22,835 nucleotides of DNA from JAWLGW01 sp964569055 (GCA_964569055.1 CAZMSZ010000084.1:1-22835); one strand, 5' to 3'; positions 1 through 7,623 are shown, numbered from the stretch's first letter. Translations and numbers: made by a program. Notes: a model not told the origin generated them from the sequence alone.

Positions 1-1000
1 GGTGCGCGGCGAGCTGCGCCTCCGCGCGGGCCACCTCGCCCGCCGCCCGCTCGCAGGCCGCGACGGGCAGCCGGAAGGGCTCCGCCGCCTCGGTCGCGGC
101 CAGCTCGGCGCGCCGGTCGCTCGCCTCCTCGCAGGCCGCCGCGCGCGCCGCGTGGCTCGCGCGCGCCTCCTCGAGCCGCTCGCGCAGCCTCTTCGCGCGC
201 TGGTGCCAGGTCACGGCGCGCGCCGCCTCCTCGCGCGCCCGCCGGGCCTCGTCGAGGCGCCGCCGGAGCTGCACCAGGTCCTGGCCCAGCGCCTGGCGCT
301 CGGCCGGCGGCAGCGCCACCACCGCGGCGAGGCGCGCCTCGAGCGCCTCGAGCCGGGCCCGCTCCTCGCCCGCGCGCTGGTGGGCCGCGATCGAGAGCCG
401 GCCGTACAGGTCGCTCCCGGTCATGCGCTCGAGCAGGGCCGCGCGCTCGTCGGGGCGGGCCTGCAGGAAGGCGGCGAACTCGCCCTGGGCCAGCAGGACC
501 GAGCGGCAGAACGCGGCGTAGTCGAGCCCGAGCGCCTGCTCGATCGCGGCCAGCGTCTCCGACTTGGTCCCGCCGCGCGCCTCGCCGGTCTCCACGTCGA
601 CCAGGGCCAAGGTCGCGTCCTGCAGCCGGCCCCCGCTCTGGCGGCGGGCGCGGCGCACCTGCCAGGTGGCGCGCCAGCGGCGGCCGTCCTGGCCCTCGAA
701 CTCGACCTCGGCCAGGGCCTCGGCGGCGCCGCGCCGCAGGAGGACGCGCGGGTCGCCGCTGCGCAGCCGCTCGCGGTCGGACGCGAGCAGGAACCCGACC
801 GGGGCGCCCCGCCCCTGCAGGCGAGGCGTGCGGTCGAACAGGGCCAGGCACAGCGCGTCGAGGAGCGTGCTCTTGCCCGCCCCGGTGGGACCCACGATCG
901 CGAACAGCCCCGCCTCGGCCAGGGGCGGCGCGGTCAGGTCGACCTCGAACGGCCCCGCCAGGCTGGCGAGGTCGCGCCCACGGATCGCGAGGATCCTCAC
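1..1000 (-). CDS. sbcC: SbcC exonuclease ATPase subunit, N-terminal part (runs off left edge)
   Basis: This is the N-terminal 333 residues of the SMC/Rad50-like ATPase that pairs with SbcD to cut hairpins and DNA ends during repair. Reading on the minus strand from GTG at 1000, the protein opens with an RILAIRGRDLASLAGPF-type Rad50 N-terminus, then Walker A GPTGAGKST at about residues 37-45. An LLAQGEF Q-loop signature follows, with Gln near residue 172. From about residue 220 it becomes a charged, Ala/Arg/Glu-rich coiled coil that is still open at the edge. Full-length SbcC is usually 1000 residues or more, so only about a third is here. The GTG overlaps the stop of the preceding 61-aa ORF (GTGA), which suggests coupled translation with sbcD upstream. 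The start could lie slightly upstream, since there is no strong Shine-Dalgarno. Identification is firm; the start is less so. Confidence 0.9.
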   Translation of the reverse strand, partial: MRILAIRGRDLASLAGPFEVDLTAPPLAEAGLFAIVGPTGAGKSTLLDALCLALFDRTPRLQGRGAPVGFLLASDRERLRSGDPRVLLRRGAAEALAEVEFEGQDGRRWRATWQVRRARRQSGGRLQDATLALVDVETGEARGGTKSETLAAIEQALGLDYAAFCRSVLLAQGEFAAFLQARPDERAALLERMTGSDLYGRLSIAAHQRAGEERARLEALEARLAAVVALPPAERQALGQDLVQLRRRLDEARRAREEAARAVTWHQRAKRLRERLEEARASHAARAAACEEASDRRAELAATEAAEPFRLPVAACERAAGEVARAEAQLAAH

Positions 1001-1182
1001 CGCGGGCGAGCGCGCCGCTCCCGGCGCAGGCTGCGCGCGCGGGCCCGCGCGCTCGCTTCCAGCCGGGCGCGGACCCGCCGGGCCAGCGCGCGCCGGGCCA
1101 GCGACGAGGGCGCGCGGGCGCCTCCGGCCGCGCGCCCCGCGCGTCCGCTCCGGCCCAGCGGGAGCGACCACCACCCGGTCAC
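997..1182 (-). CDS. Small Arg-rich ORF between sbcD and sbcC (61 aa, unknown)
   Basis: A 61-codon ORF exactly fills the gap between sbcD and sbcC. Its GTG start (1182-1180) overlaps the sbcD TGA as GTGA, and its TGA (999-997) overlaps the sbcC GTG as GTGA. The product would hold about 19 Arg, two Trp near the N-terminus (TGWWS) and only two Glu, giving a strongly basic protein with no Lys. There is no recognisable domain. A role as a DNA-binding accessory of SbcCD is only a guess. Arg-rich translations arise easily by chance in GC-rich DNA, so the precise double overlap is the main reason to list it. A weak AAGG lies about 10 bases upstream of the start. Confidence 0.4.
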   Translation of the reverse strand: MTGWWSLPLGRSGRAGRAAGGARAPSSLARRALARRVRARLEASARARARSLRRERRARPR

Positions 1183-2501
1183 GCCGCGCCGACCTTGTGG
1201 CTCGCCCTGCCGCCGGCCCGCGCCGCCGGGAGCGGGGCCTCGCCCTGGACCTGCGCCAGCAGCTCACCGAACGCCGCCAACAGCGGCTCGGACGGCTCCC
1301 CGTCGGGGTGGCGCTGCGCGTAGCGGCGCAAGAACACCTCGAGCGGCCCGAGCTCGGCCAGCCGGCGCGGCGCGGCCGAGAGCGCCTCGGGCAGGGGCTG
1401 CCCCGGGTCGCCGGACTCGATCGCGAGTCGGACCAGCCGGGCCCAGCGGCCTTCGAGCGCCTCGTCCACCTTGCGCCGCAGCCCCGGCTCGGGCGCGCCC
1501 AGGCGCACGCGGACCTCGAGGTAGGGCGGCAACGGGCCCGCGCCCTCGGCAGGGAGCGCGCGCAACGCCTCGAGCACCTCGTCCACTTCGCCCGGCCCGG
1601 CGGCCGGGACGCGCAGCATGCCCACCGCGCGCGGGATCTCCGCCCCGCGCTGCGCCGCGAGCGCCTCGCCCTCGAGGTCGAGCACGCGGACCTCGTGGCG
1701 GTAGTCGACCTCGGTCATGGAGAGCGGGAGGGGCGAGCCGGCGTAGCGGATCGACTCGCGCTCGACGTGCTGCGCCTTGTGAAGGTGCCCGAGCGCCACG
1801 TAGGCCAGGTCGGCGGGGAACACGTCGGCGGGGATCGCGTGCTGCCCGCCGATCACGAGCTGCCGCTCGCTCTGCTCCGAGAGCCGCCCACCGGCGAGCG
1901 TGCCGTGCCCGAGCGCGATCAGCGCCTGCCCGGGCTGGCGCCGCGCGCGGGCCGCGGCGACCGCCTCGGCGTAGACCTGCCGCACACCACCCACCAGCGA
2001 GGCCGGTCCTGCCGCGCCCGCGGGGGCGGCCGGCAGGTCGACCGGCCGCAGGAACGGCACCGCCACCGCCCAGGCCGCGACCGCACCCGAGGCGTCGTGG
2101 AGCGGCACCAGCAGCCGCTCGGTGTCGAGCGCCCGCTCGCGCCCGGCCCGCGGCAGGTTCCCCACCACGTGCACCCCGAGCGCGCGCAGGAGCGAGGCCG
2201 CCGCCTCGAGCCGCTGCGCCGAGTCGTGGTTGCCGCCGATCACCACCACGTCGAGCCCGGGGCAGCGTCGGCGCGCCTCGGCCAGGAAGTCGTAGAGCTG
2301 CCGCTCGGCCCGCACGGGCGGACAGGCGGAGTCGAACACGTCCCCCGCGATCAGGAGCGCGTCGGCCGGCCGCCCGTCTTCGGAGCCCGCGAGCAGGTCG
2401 AGCAGCCAGGCCAAGAACCGCTCGTGCTCGAGCGACCGCTCGAACCCGTGCAGGGTATGGCCGAGGTGCCAGTCGGCGGTGTGGACGACCCGGATGGACA
2501 T
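1179..2501 (-). CDS. sbcD: SbcD nuclease subunit (Mre11-like), 440 aa
   Basis: This is the metallophosphoesterase subunit of the SbcCD (Mre11-Rad50) complex, which processes DNA ends and hairpins using Mn2+. The phosphoesterase motifs appear in order: HTADWHLGH (Asp10, His12), IAGDVFD (Asp54), GGNHDS (Asn91, His92), ALGHGTLAGG (His199) and ALGHLHKAQ (His239, His241). These should make a complete two-metal site. The rest is a family-typical capping domain and a C-terminal tail likely to contact SbcC. Length is normal for the family. The ATG at 2501 follows a GGAGG with a 4-base gap. The gene is first of an sbcD-small ORF-sbcC string with 4-base overlaps. It lies downstream of valS but is separated by about 600 bases of repeats, so it probably has its own promoter. 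Confidence 0.96.
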   Translation of the reverse strand: MSIRVVHTADWHLGHTLHGFERSLEHERFLAWLLDLLAGSEDGRPADALLIAGDVFDSACPPVRAERQLYDFLAEARRRCPGLDVVVIGGNHDSAQRLEAAASLLRALGVHVVGNLPRAGRERALDTERLLVPLHDASGAVAAWAVAVPFLRPVDLPAAPAGAAGPASLVGGVRQVYAEAVAAARARRQPGQALIALGHGTLAGGRLSEQSERQLVIGGQHAIPADVFPADLAYVALGHLHKAQHVERESIRYAGSPLPLSMTEVDYRHEVRVLDLEGEALAAQRGAEIPRAVGMLRVPAAGPGEVDEVLEALRALPAEGAGPLPPYLEVRVRLGAPEPGLRRKVDEALEGRWARLVRLAIESGDPGQPLPEALSAAPRRLAELGPLEVFLRRYAQRHPDGEPSEPLLAAFGELLAQVQGEAPLPAARAGGRASHKVGAA

Positions 2502-2708
2502 CGCGCCTCCATCCCGAGGGTAGGCGCGGGGTCCGACAGGTAGGGCATGGTCCCGACGCTGGGTCCGGCCGGTGCGCTACCCAGAAGGGTGTCGCGTCCG
2601 ACGTCCAGTCAGGAACGAACCGCAGAGGGCGCCGAGCGCGCAGAGATCTCTGCCATCTCCGCGCTCCCTGCGCTTCGCACTCCCTCCGCGAGCCGAGGCG
2701 GTCTGCAT
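2502..2708. other. Gene-free spacer upstream of sbcD with a 14-bp palindrome
   Basis: No convincing gene lies between the sbcD start and the tandem repeats. Positions 2640-2653 form a perfect 14-base palindrome, GCAGAGATCTCTGC. It sits in a low-complexity stretch built from CGCAGAG/CTCCGCG-like steps (about 2620-2700), where GCAGAGGGCGCC and CTCCGCGCTCCCTGCGC are recognisable. I recall similar intergenic strings in other GC-rich environmental bacteria, but have not checked. The sbcD promoter should lie here, yet I could not pick out a convincing -35/-10 pair. Confidence 0.5.
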
Positions 2709-3080
2709 GCGACAGCCTCTCGGACTCGGACCCGAAACCCAGGAGCTCTCGTTCGAGCGGCAGCTCCTTGGCGGACTTGGAATCCGCCGAGGGAGGGGAC
2801 CCAGCGGCGACAGCTCCTCCTTGGCGCTCTTGGCGCTCTTGGCGGTCAAATTCTCACGCGAGGGAGCCGACGTCGTCGTGCGACAGCTCTTCCTTGGCGG
2901 TCTTGGCGCCCTTGGCGGTCAATTCTCACGTGAGGGAGCCGACGTCGTCGGCGACAGCTCTTCCTTGGCGGTCAATTCTCATGTGAGGGAGCCGACGCGT
3001 CGGCGACAGCTCTTCCTTGGCGGTCAATTCCTCCGCCGGGGAGCGGATCTAGCAGCGGCAGCTCTTCTTGGCGGTCTCGG
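2709..3080. repeat. Imperfect tandem repeat array, about seven units of 50-73 bases
   Basis: Units begin with GCGACAGCTCTTCCTTGGCG or a close variant at about 2709, 2759, 2807, 2880, 2951, 3003 and 3055 (the last truncated). The four central units share CAGCTCTTCCTTGGCGGTCAATTCTCA, in pieces, followed by GTGAGGGAGCCGACG. The 2807 and 2880 units are about 20 bases longer because an inner CTTGGCGGT/CTTGGCGCC motif is itself repeated three times. Outer units are more diverged, as in an array grown by unequal exchange or slippage. It lies between valS and sbcD. Frames through it give only repeat peptides such as TAKSAKSAK on the minus strand, so I do not call a gene. Function unknown. Confidence 0.85.
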
Positions 3081-3097
3081 ATTGGTCGAGTCGGAGA

Positions 3098-6000
3098 CTA
3101 CGCGCCGAGCGCGGCGAGGTTCTCCTCCACCCGCGCCAGCTCCGCCTCGAGCTCGGCCAGGCGCTCGCGCTCCTTGGCGACCACCTCGGGCGGGGCGTTG
3201 CTCACGAACTTCTCGTTCTCGAGCTTCTTGCGCGCGCCGCCGAGCTGGCCGGTGAGCTTCTGCTTGTGCTGCTCGAGGCGCTTCTTCTCCTTCTCGGGGT
3301 CGAGGACGTCGCCGAGGGTCACCTCGAGGTCGCCGGTCACCTTGGCGGCGGCGTTCTTGGGGCGCGCCACCTCGGGGCCGACCTCGAGCGACGCGAGGCG
3401 CGCGAGGTGCACCACGTGGTGGGTCAGGCCCTCGAGGGGCGCGGTCGCGGCGGCCGCGCCGCGGATCGCGCAGGGGAGCGCGTTCTTGGGGGGTACGTTG
3501 TAGCTGTTGCGCAGCTCGCGCACGGCGCGGGTCACGTCCTGCAGGCGCGCGAACCGCTGCTCGAGCGCCTCGTCCAGCCAGGCCTCGTGCGGACGCGGCC
3601 AGGCCGCGCGGATGCACAGGGCCGAGCTGGGGAGCGGCGCGTCGATCCCGCGGGTGGGAGCCTGCGCGCCGAGCTGCTCCCAGATCACCTCGGTGATGAA
3701 CGGCACGAACGGGTGGAGCAGGCGCAGCACCTGATCGAGGCAGGTCGCGAGCACCTGCCGCGCGATCGGGGCCCGCGCCTCGTCCTTGAGCCCGGGCTTG
3801 ATCAGCTCGAGGTACCAGTCGCACAGGTCGCCCCAGAAGAAGTCACGCGCTGCCCCCAGCGCGGCCGAAGGGGCGTAGGCCTCGAGGTCGCGCTGCACCG
3901 CCGCGGTGGCGCGGGTCAGGCGCGAGAGGATCCAGCGGTCCTCGGGCGCGAGGTCGCTCGCCGCGAGCGGGCGGAACGAGAGCTGGCCGAGGTTCATGAG
4001 GGCGAAGCGGGCCGCGTTCCACAGCTTGTTGCAGAAGTGCTGCCCCTCGAGGAACCGGTCGGAGTAGGCGGTCGCCTGCGGCACGTCCTGCATGGTGCCG
4101 AGGACGTCGAACTCCTTGCCGCAGCCCTTCTGGGGGCACAGGTAGCTGAAGATCGTGCGCCCGTGCTCGGCGTCGCCGAGCTCCACCTTGGCACCGCACG
4201 AGGGGCAGTCGGCCTGCACCGGCAGGCGCGCGTCCTGCGAGCCGGTCTGCATGTCGCAGATCACGTAGCGCATGCCGTCCGCGCCGTAGCGGCGGATGAT
4301 GTCCACGGGGTCGACGCCGTTCCCCTTCGACTTGGACATGGTCTGTCCCTTGCCGTCGAGGATCTTGCAGTGCAAGAACACGTCGGTGAACGGGACGTCG
4401 CCCAGCTCGTACAGGCCCATGATCACCATGCGGGCCACCCACAGCGTGAGGATGTCCCGCCCGGTCACCAGGCACGAGCCGGGGTAGTAGAAGTCGAGGC
4501 TGCTGGGGCGGCCGTCCTGCGGGCCGAGCGGGCGCTGGCCGGGCTCGATCGGCGCGTTGGCGGGGTCGGGCCAGCCGAGGGTGGAGAACGGCCACAGCGC
4601 CGAGCTGAACCAGGTGTCGAGCACGTCGGGGTCCTGCTCGAGGCCGAGCGCCGCGAGCGCGGGGCCCTGCGCGGCGTCGGTCGCCGCGTCGCGCGAGCAG
4701 ACCTGCAGCTCGAACGGGCCGGGGCGCCCGGCGAGCGAGGAGTCCGCGGCGTGCGCCTCGCCCGCCGCGTCGACGGCCACTGCGTGCAGCCGCTCGGCGT
4801 CCTGCGGCAGCTTGGCCGCGGCCGCGGCGAGCGCGGCCGCGTCCTCGAACGTGGCGCGCCACACGGGGATCCGGTGCCCCCACCACAGCTGGCGGCTGAT
4901 GCACCAGGGGCGCTTCTCGGCCAGCCAGTTGGTGTAGGAGGTCTTGTAGCGCTCGCCGTCGGGGTGGAACGCCACCTGCCGCCCGCTCGGCGAGCGCCAC
5001 GTCCCGTCGGCGGCGTCGATCGCCGCCTGGGCCAGGCCGGGTGCGTGGAACTCGCGCGGCGTCCCGCGCCCGCACACGATCCCGCCCGGCACGTCCCCCA
5101 TGTGCACGAACCACTGCTTGGAGAGGTAGGGCTCGATCGGGGTCTTGGAGCGGTCGGAGTGGCCGATCTCCACCTCGCGGTCCTCGACCCGCTCGAGCAG
5201 CCCCTGCGCGTCGAGGTCGGCCACCACCTGCTTGCGCGCCGCGAACCGGTCCTGCCCGGCGTAGGGGCCGGCGGCCTCGTTGAGCGCGCCGTCGGGGTTG
5301 AGCACGTTGATCGCGCCGATCTCCTTGTGGCGCTGCCACACCTCGTAGTCGTTGGGGTCGTGGGCGGGCGTGATCTTCACGCAGCCCGAGCCCAGCTCGG
5401 GCTTGGCCCACTCGTCGGCGATCAGCGGGATCTCGCGGCCGAGCAGCGGGAGCCGGACCTTGCGCCCGGCGCGCGCCATGGCGGCGAGCTGCTCGAGCCG
5501 GGGGAGGTGCGTCTCGCGCCGCGCCTCGAGCCGCTCGAGCTCCGCCTTGGCCGCGGGCGCGTCCTTCTCGCTGGCCTCGGCCAGCTTGGCGCGCGCCTCG
5601 GCGATTCGCGCCTCGAGCGCCGCGCGCGGGTCGGGATGGCAGGCCACCGCCGTGTCGCCCAGCATGGTCTCCGGGCGGGTGGTCGCGACGACCCCCTGGT
5701 CGGGCTCGCCCGGGGCCGCGTCCACGAACGGATAGCGCAGGTGCCAGAAGTGCCCCTGCACGGTCTCGTGGTACAGCTCGTCGTCGGAGACGGCGGTCTG
5801 GAGCTGGCAGTCCCAGTTCACCAGGCGCGTGCCGCGGAAGATCAGCCCGTCGCGGAACAGGTGGAAGAACGCCTCGCGCACCGCGGCCGAGCACACCGCG
5901 TCCATGGTGAAGCGCTGCCGCTCCCAGTCGCACGAGCAGCCCATCTCCTGCTGCTGGCGCACGATCCGGGCCTGGTACTCGTCCTTCCAGGCGTAGATCC

Positions 6001-6349
6001 GCGCCACCAGCGCCTCGCGCCCGATGTCGTGGCGCGTCTGCCCCTCGAGCTCGAGCAGTCGCTTCTCGACCACGGCCTGGGTGGCGATCCCCGCGTGATC
6101 GGTGCCGGGCTGCCACAGGGCGTTGTCGCCCTGCATGCGATGCCACCGGATCAGGAGGTCCTGCATCACGTTGTCCATGGCGTGCCCCATGTGGAGCGCG
6201 CCCGTCACGTTGGGCAGGGGCATCATGATCACGTAGGGCCGACCCTCGCCGGGCACGGCCGCAAACGCGCCCGCCTCGAGCCAGCGACGCGTGACCGTCG
6301 CCTGGTGCGCTTCGGGGTCGTAGGCCTTGGGGAGCTCCGCTGCGCTCAT
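3098..6349 (-). CDS. valS: Valyl-tRNA synthetase, 1083 aa
   Basis: A class I cytoplasmic synthetase that charges tRNA-Val. The HIGH motif appears as HMGH (residues 53-56, in NVTGALHMGHAMDN) and the KMSKS loop as TMSKS (670-674). The CP1 editing domain lies between them, and an anticodon-binding domain (FCNKLWNAARFALMNLG onward) follows. The C-terminus is the ValRS coiled-coil arm (about 1008-1083) with the typical KFVSNAPPEVVAKER. Length exceeds the E. coli enzyme (951 aa), partly because of an insert after KMSKS holding CPSC (715-718) and CPQKGC (738-743), a likely zinc ribbon. I chose the ATG at 6349 because MSAAELPKAYDPEA matches a normal ValRS start; the longer frame to 6538 adds low-complexity sequence. 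Upstream GGACAGG is a weak ribosome site. Confidence 0.98.
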   Translation of the reverse strand: MSAAELPKAYDPEAHQATVTRRWLEAGAFAAVPGEGRPYVIMMPLPNVTGALHMGHAMDNVMQDLLIRWHRMQGDNALWQPGTDHAGIATQAVVEKRLLELEGQTRHDIGREALVARIYAWKDEYQARIVRQQQEMGCSCDWERQRFTMDAVCSAAVREAFFHLFRDGLIFRGTRLVNWDCQLQTAVSDDELYHETVQGHFWHLRYPFVDAAPGEPDQGVVATTRPETMLGDTAVACHPDPRAALEARIAEARAKLAEASEKDAPAAKAELERLEARRETHLPRLEQLAAMARAGRKVRLPLLGREIPLIADEWAKPELGSGCVKITPAHDPNDYEVWQRHKEIGAINVLNPDGALNEAAGPYAGQDRFAARKQVVADLDAQGLLERVEDREVEIGHSDRSKTPIEPYLSKQWFVHMGDVPGGIVCGRGTPREFHAPGLAQAAIDAADGTWRSPSGRQVAFHPDGERYKTSYTNWLAEKRPWCISRQLWWGHRIPVWRATFEDAAALAAAAAKLPQDAERLHAVAVDAAGEAHAADSSLAGRPGPFELQVCSRDAATDAAQGPALAALGLEQDPDVLDTWFSSALWPFSTLGWPDPANAPIEPGQRPLGPQDGRPSSLDFYYPGSCLVTGRDILTLWVARMVIMGLYELGDVPFTDVFLHCKILDGKGQTMSKSKGNGVDPVDIIRRYGADGMRYVICDMQTGSQDARLPVQADCPSCGAKVELGDAEHGRTIFSYLCPQKGCGKEFDVLGTMQDVPQATAYSDRFLEGQHFCNKLWNAARFALMNLGQLSFRPLAASDLAPEDRWILSRLTRATAAVQRDLEAYAPSAALGAARDFFWGDLCDWYLELIKPGLKDEARAPIARQVLATCLDQVLRLLHPFVPFITEVIWEQLGAQAPTRGIDAPLPSSALCIRAAWPRPHEAWLDEALEQRFARLQDVTRAVRELRNSYNVPPKNALPCAIRGAAAATAPLEGLTHHVVHLARLASLEVGPEVARPKNAAAKVTGDLEVTLGDVLDPEKEKKRLEQHKQKLTGQLGGARKKLENEKFVSNAPPEVVAKERERLAELEAELARVEENLAALGA

Positions 6350-6440
6350 GGGTCGCGTCCTGTCCGAGCTGGTCCGGCGCGGCGCGACGCCCGGCGGCGC
6401 GGCGGCAGGGCCGCCCGGGCGACCACGCGCGGGGGCGCAC

Positions 6441-6468
6441 ACTGTCGCAGGGGGGAAAGGCAAGTCAA
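6441..6468 (-). promoter_or_regulatory. Possible valS promoter
   Basis: On the minus strand TTGACT (6468-6463) is followed after 16 bases by GACAGT (6446-6441), about 90 bases upstream of the valS ATG. The -35 is good; the -10 matches only three of six consensus positions. In such GC-rich DNA this cluster of A/T steps stands out, but it is a sequence guess only. Confidence 0.25.
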
Positions 6469-6530
6469 GGAAGGCGGACGAGTGAGGCGAGGGCGAGGGT
6501 GAGTCTGGAAGGCCAGCCGAGACGACGCTC

Positions 6531-6571
6531 GGAAACATGAAATATCAACAGGGAATGAGAAATTCGAAATG
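6531..6571 (+). repeat. Dispersed intergenic repeat, copy A
   Basis: An AT-rich block in GC-rich DNA: GGAAACATGAAATATCAACA followed by GGGAATGAGAAATTCGAAATG. It is near-identical to copy C at 13729, which has a six-base CTGGGA insertion, and is inverted relative to copy B at 6645-6696. Its AATATCAACAGGGAA (6541-6555) can pair perfectly over 15 bases with TTCCCTGTTGATATT (6670-6684) in copy B. It lies in the gap between valS and the SWIM-PolX gene. Confidence 0.85.
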
Positions 6572-6593
6572 CCAGAACCGCGGTCGCGCCGGC

Positions 6594-6607
6594 GCGAGCG
6601 CGCTCGC
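6594..6607. repeat. GC palindrome between repeat copies A and B
   Basis: GCGAGCGCGCTCGC is a perfect 14-base palindrome, with TCACGTGA (8-base palindrome, 6619-6626) a short distance on. Both sit inside the loop made by inverted copies A and B, so the whole 6531-6696 segment could fold into a branched structure on the transcript of the upstream minus-strand gene or on single-stranded DNA. There is no U-tract after it, so I do not call it a terminator. Confidence 0.5.
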
Positions 6608-6644
6608 TAGCGCTCACTCTCACGTGACAGAGCGGAGTCGTAGG

Positions 6645-6696
6645 AGCGACAGCCATTCATCATTTCCAGTTCCCTGTTGATATTCCCTGTTTCCTC
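6645..6696 (-). repeat. Dispersed intergenic repeat, copy B (inverted)
   Basis: Read on the minus strand this block runs GAGGAAACAGGGAATATCAA, CAGGGAACTGGAAATG, then AATGGCTGTCGCT. The ending AATGGCTGTCGCT..CTACG is shared with copy C (13774 onward), so the element is longer than the AT-rich core. It faces copy A as an inverted pair about 114 bases apart (6556-6669 between the pairing arms) and lies directly after the stop of the SWIM-PolX gene. Confidence 0.85.
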
Positions 6697-6719
6697 TCTC
6701 CCCGACCCGCGTCCGCCCT

Positions 6720-7487
6720 TCAAAACCCCTTGCCCGGGTGCCTCCCTCGCCCCGGCTTGCCTGCGCTCAGCACCTTGGCGCGGCGATGGTCCTCGCGCAG
6801 CGCGGGGGGGAGCCAGGGCATCTCGAGCGCGTCGAGGACCTCCTTCTCGCTGCGCCCGGCGATCAGGCGGCCGGTGGCGCGGTCGATCAGGCCGTGCTGG
6901 CTCAGCTTCCAGCCGCGGCGGTTGGCGCGGATGCGGAGCGCGATGTTGTAGTCGCGCGGGCCGGTGAAGTGGAGCTGCGCCGCGCCCCACACGTCGGGGC
7001 GCTCGACCGACCACAGCTGGGCGGGGATCCCGCCGGGGAGCACGATCGCGCCCATGGTCTCGCCGTGGTGGACCGGCTGGCCGAACGAGCGGAACAGCGC
7101 CACGACTTGCGCCTCCGACCAGCTCCCCGGCAGGAAGATCAGGTCGATGTCCTTGACGTCCTTCCGCTGACGGCGGAGCGAGCCCATGATCTCGACGCGG
7201 AAGCAGCAGGGGAGGAGCGCGCTCGCCAGGAGCGAGGCCAGCATGGCGACCTGCTGATAGGAGTGGCGCGGCGGGGCGAGGCGCGTGGTCGCGTCGCGCA
7301 CGTCGGGGTCGAGCACGTGCCGGCACTCGCTGCGGTACTTGAAGCCCTTGCAGGGGCAGCGCGCCTTGCCGTTCTCGAGGACCTCGACCTCGTACACGTT
7401 GCCGCCGCTGCCGATCACCTCGACCCGGTCCACGACCTTCAGCCGCTTCGGGCGACGACGGCGGCTCTCCTCGCGGCGACGGGCCAT
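6720..7487 (-). CDS. SWIM zinc finger fused to DNA polymerase X-type nucleotidyltransferase core, 255 aa
   Basis: The N-terminus is very basic (RRREESRRRRPKR). It is followed by a SWIM finger, CxC-x8-CxH, at Cys44, Cys46, Cys55 and His57, a fold known to bind nucleic acid or protein. Residues about 75-235 resemble the palm and thumb of family X polymerases: MGSLRRQRKDVKDIDLIF (Gly102-Ser103, Asp113, Asp115), then LHFTGPRDYNIALRIRA (172-188), GLIDRATGRLIAG and EMPWLPPALRE. The 8-kDa HhH lyase domain and the PHP exonuclease of usual bacterial PolX are absent. Where the third metal-binding Asp is expected, the sequence reads PAQLW, with Gln157, so polymerase activity is doubtful. Start at ATG 7487 rather than the frame's 7634, which would run into the divergent hydrolase. 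Role unknown; DNA repair or end-processing is possible. Confidence 0.75.
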   Translation of the reverse strand: MARRREESRRRRPKRLKVVDRVEVIGSGGNVYEVEVLENGKARCPCKGFKYRSECRHVLDPDVRDATTRLAPPRHSYQQVAMLASLLASALLPCCFRVEIMGSLRRQRKDVKDIDLIFLPGSWSEAQVVALFRSFGQPVHHGETMGAIVLPGGIPAQLWSVERPDVWGAAQLHFTGPRDYNIALRIRANRRGWKLSQHGLIDRATGRLIAGRSEKEVLDALEMPWLPPALREDHRRAKVLSAGKPGRGRHPGKGF

Positions 7488-7623
7488 GGACGCATGGTAC
7501 CGCTCGCGTTCGGATCCATGCGCGACGAACCGGGGAGGCCGAGCCGCTTCTGAGACGAACCGCCCGCTTAACTCGTGTCCCGGCAATGGGCGCGCCCGGC
7601 CCCCTCCATGCGAAGCGCCGCCC

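Noticed and set aside
2577..2849. 90-aa minus-strand frame starting MTAKSAKSAKEE
   Set aside because: It is a translation of the tandem and low-complexity repeats, with no ribosome site or domain.
2..2986. 994-codon open frame on the plus strand
   Set aside because: It is antisense to sbcC and sbcD, both with strong motifs; its product is Arg/Pro/Ala-rich low complexity ending in repeat peptides.
3068..6502. 1144-codon open frame on the plus strand opposite valS
   Set aside because: ValRS on the minus strand has all family motifs; the plus-strand frame is a GC-driven shadow rich in Arg, Val, Leu and His.
6594..6626. Rho-independent terminator downstream of the SWIM-PolX gene
   Set aside because: Palindromes are present but no T-tract follows on the minus strand; recorded as repeats only.
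7285..7623. N-terminal extension of the hydrolase
   Set aside because: It overlaps the SWIM-PolX gene on the other strand and would bury the signal peptide; GTG 7624 gives an export signal at the N-terminus.
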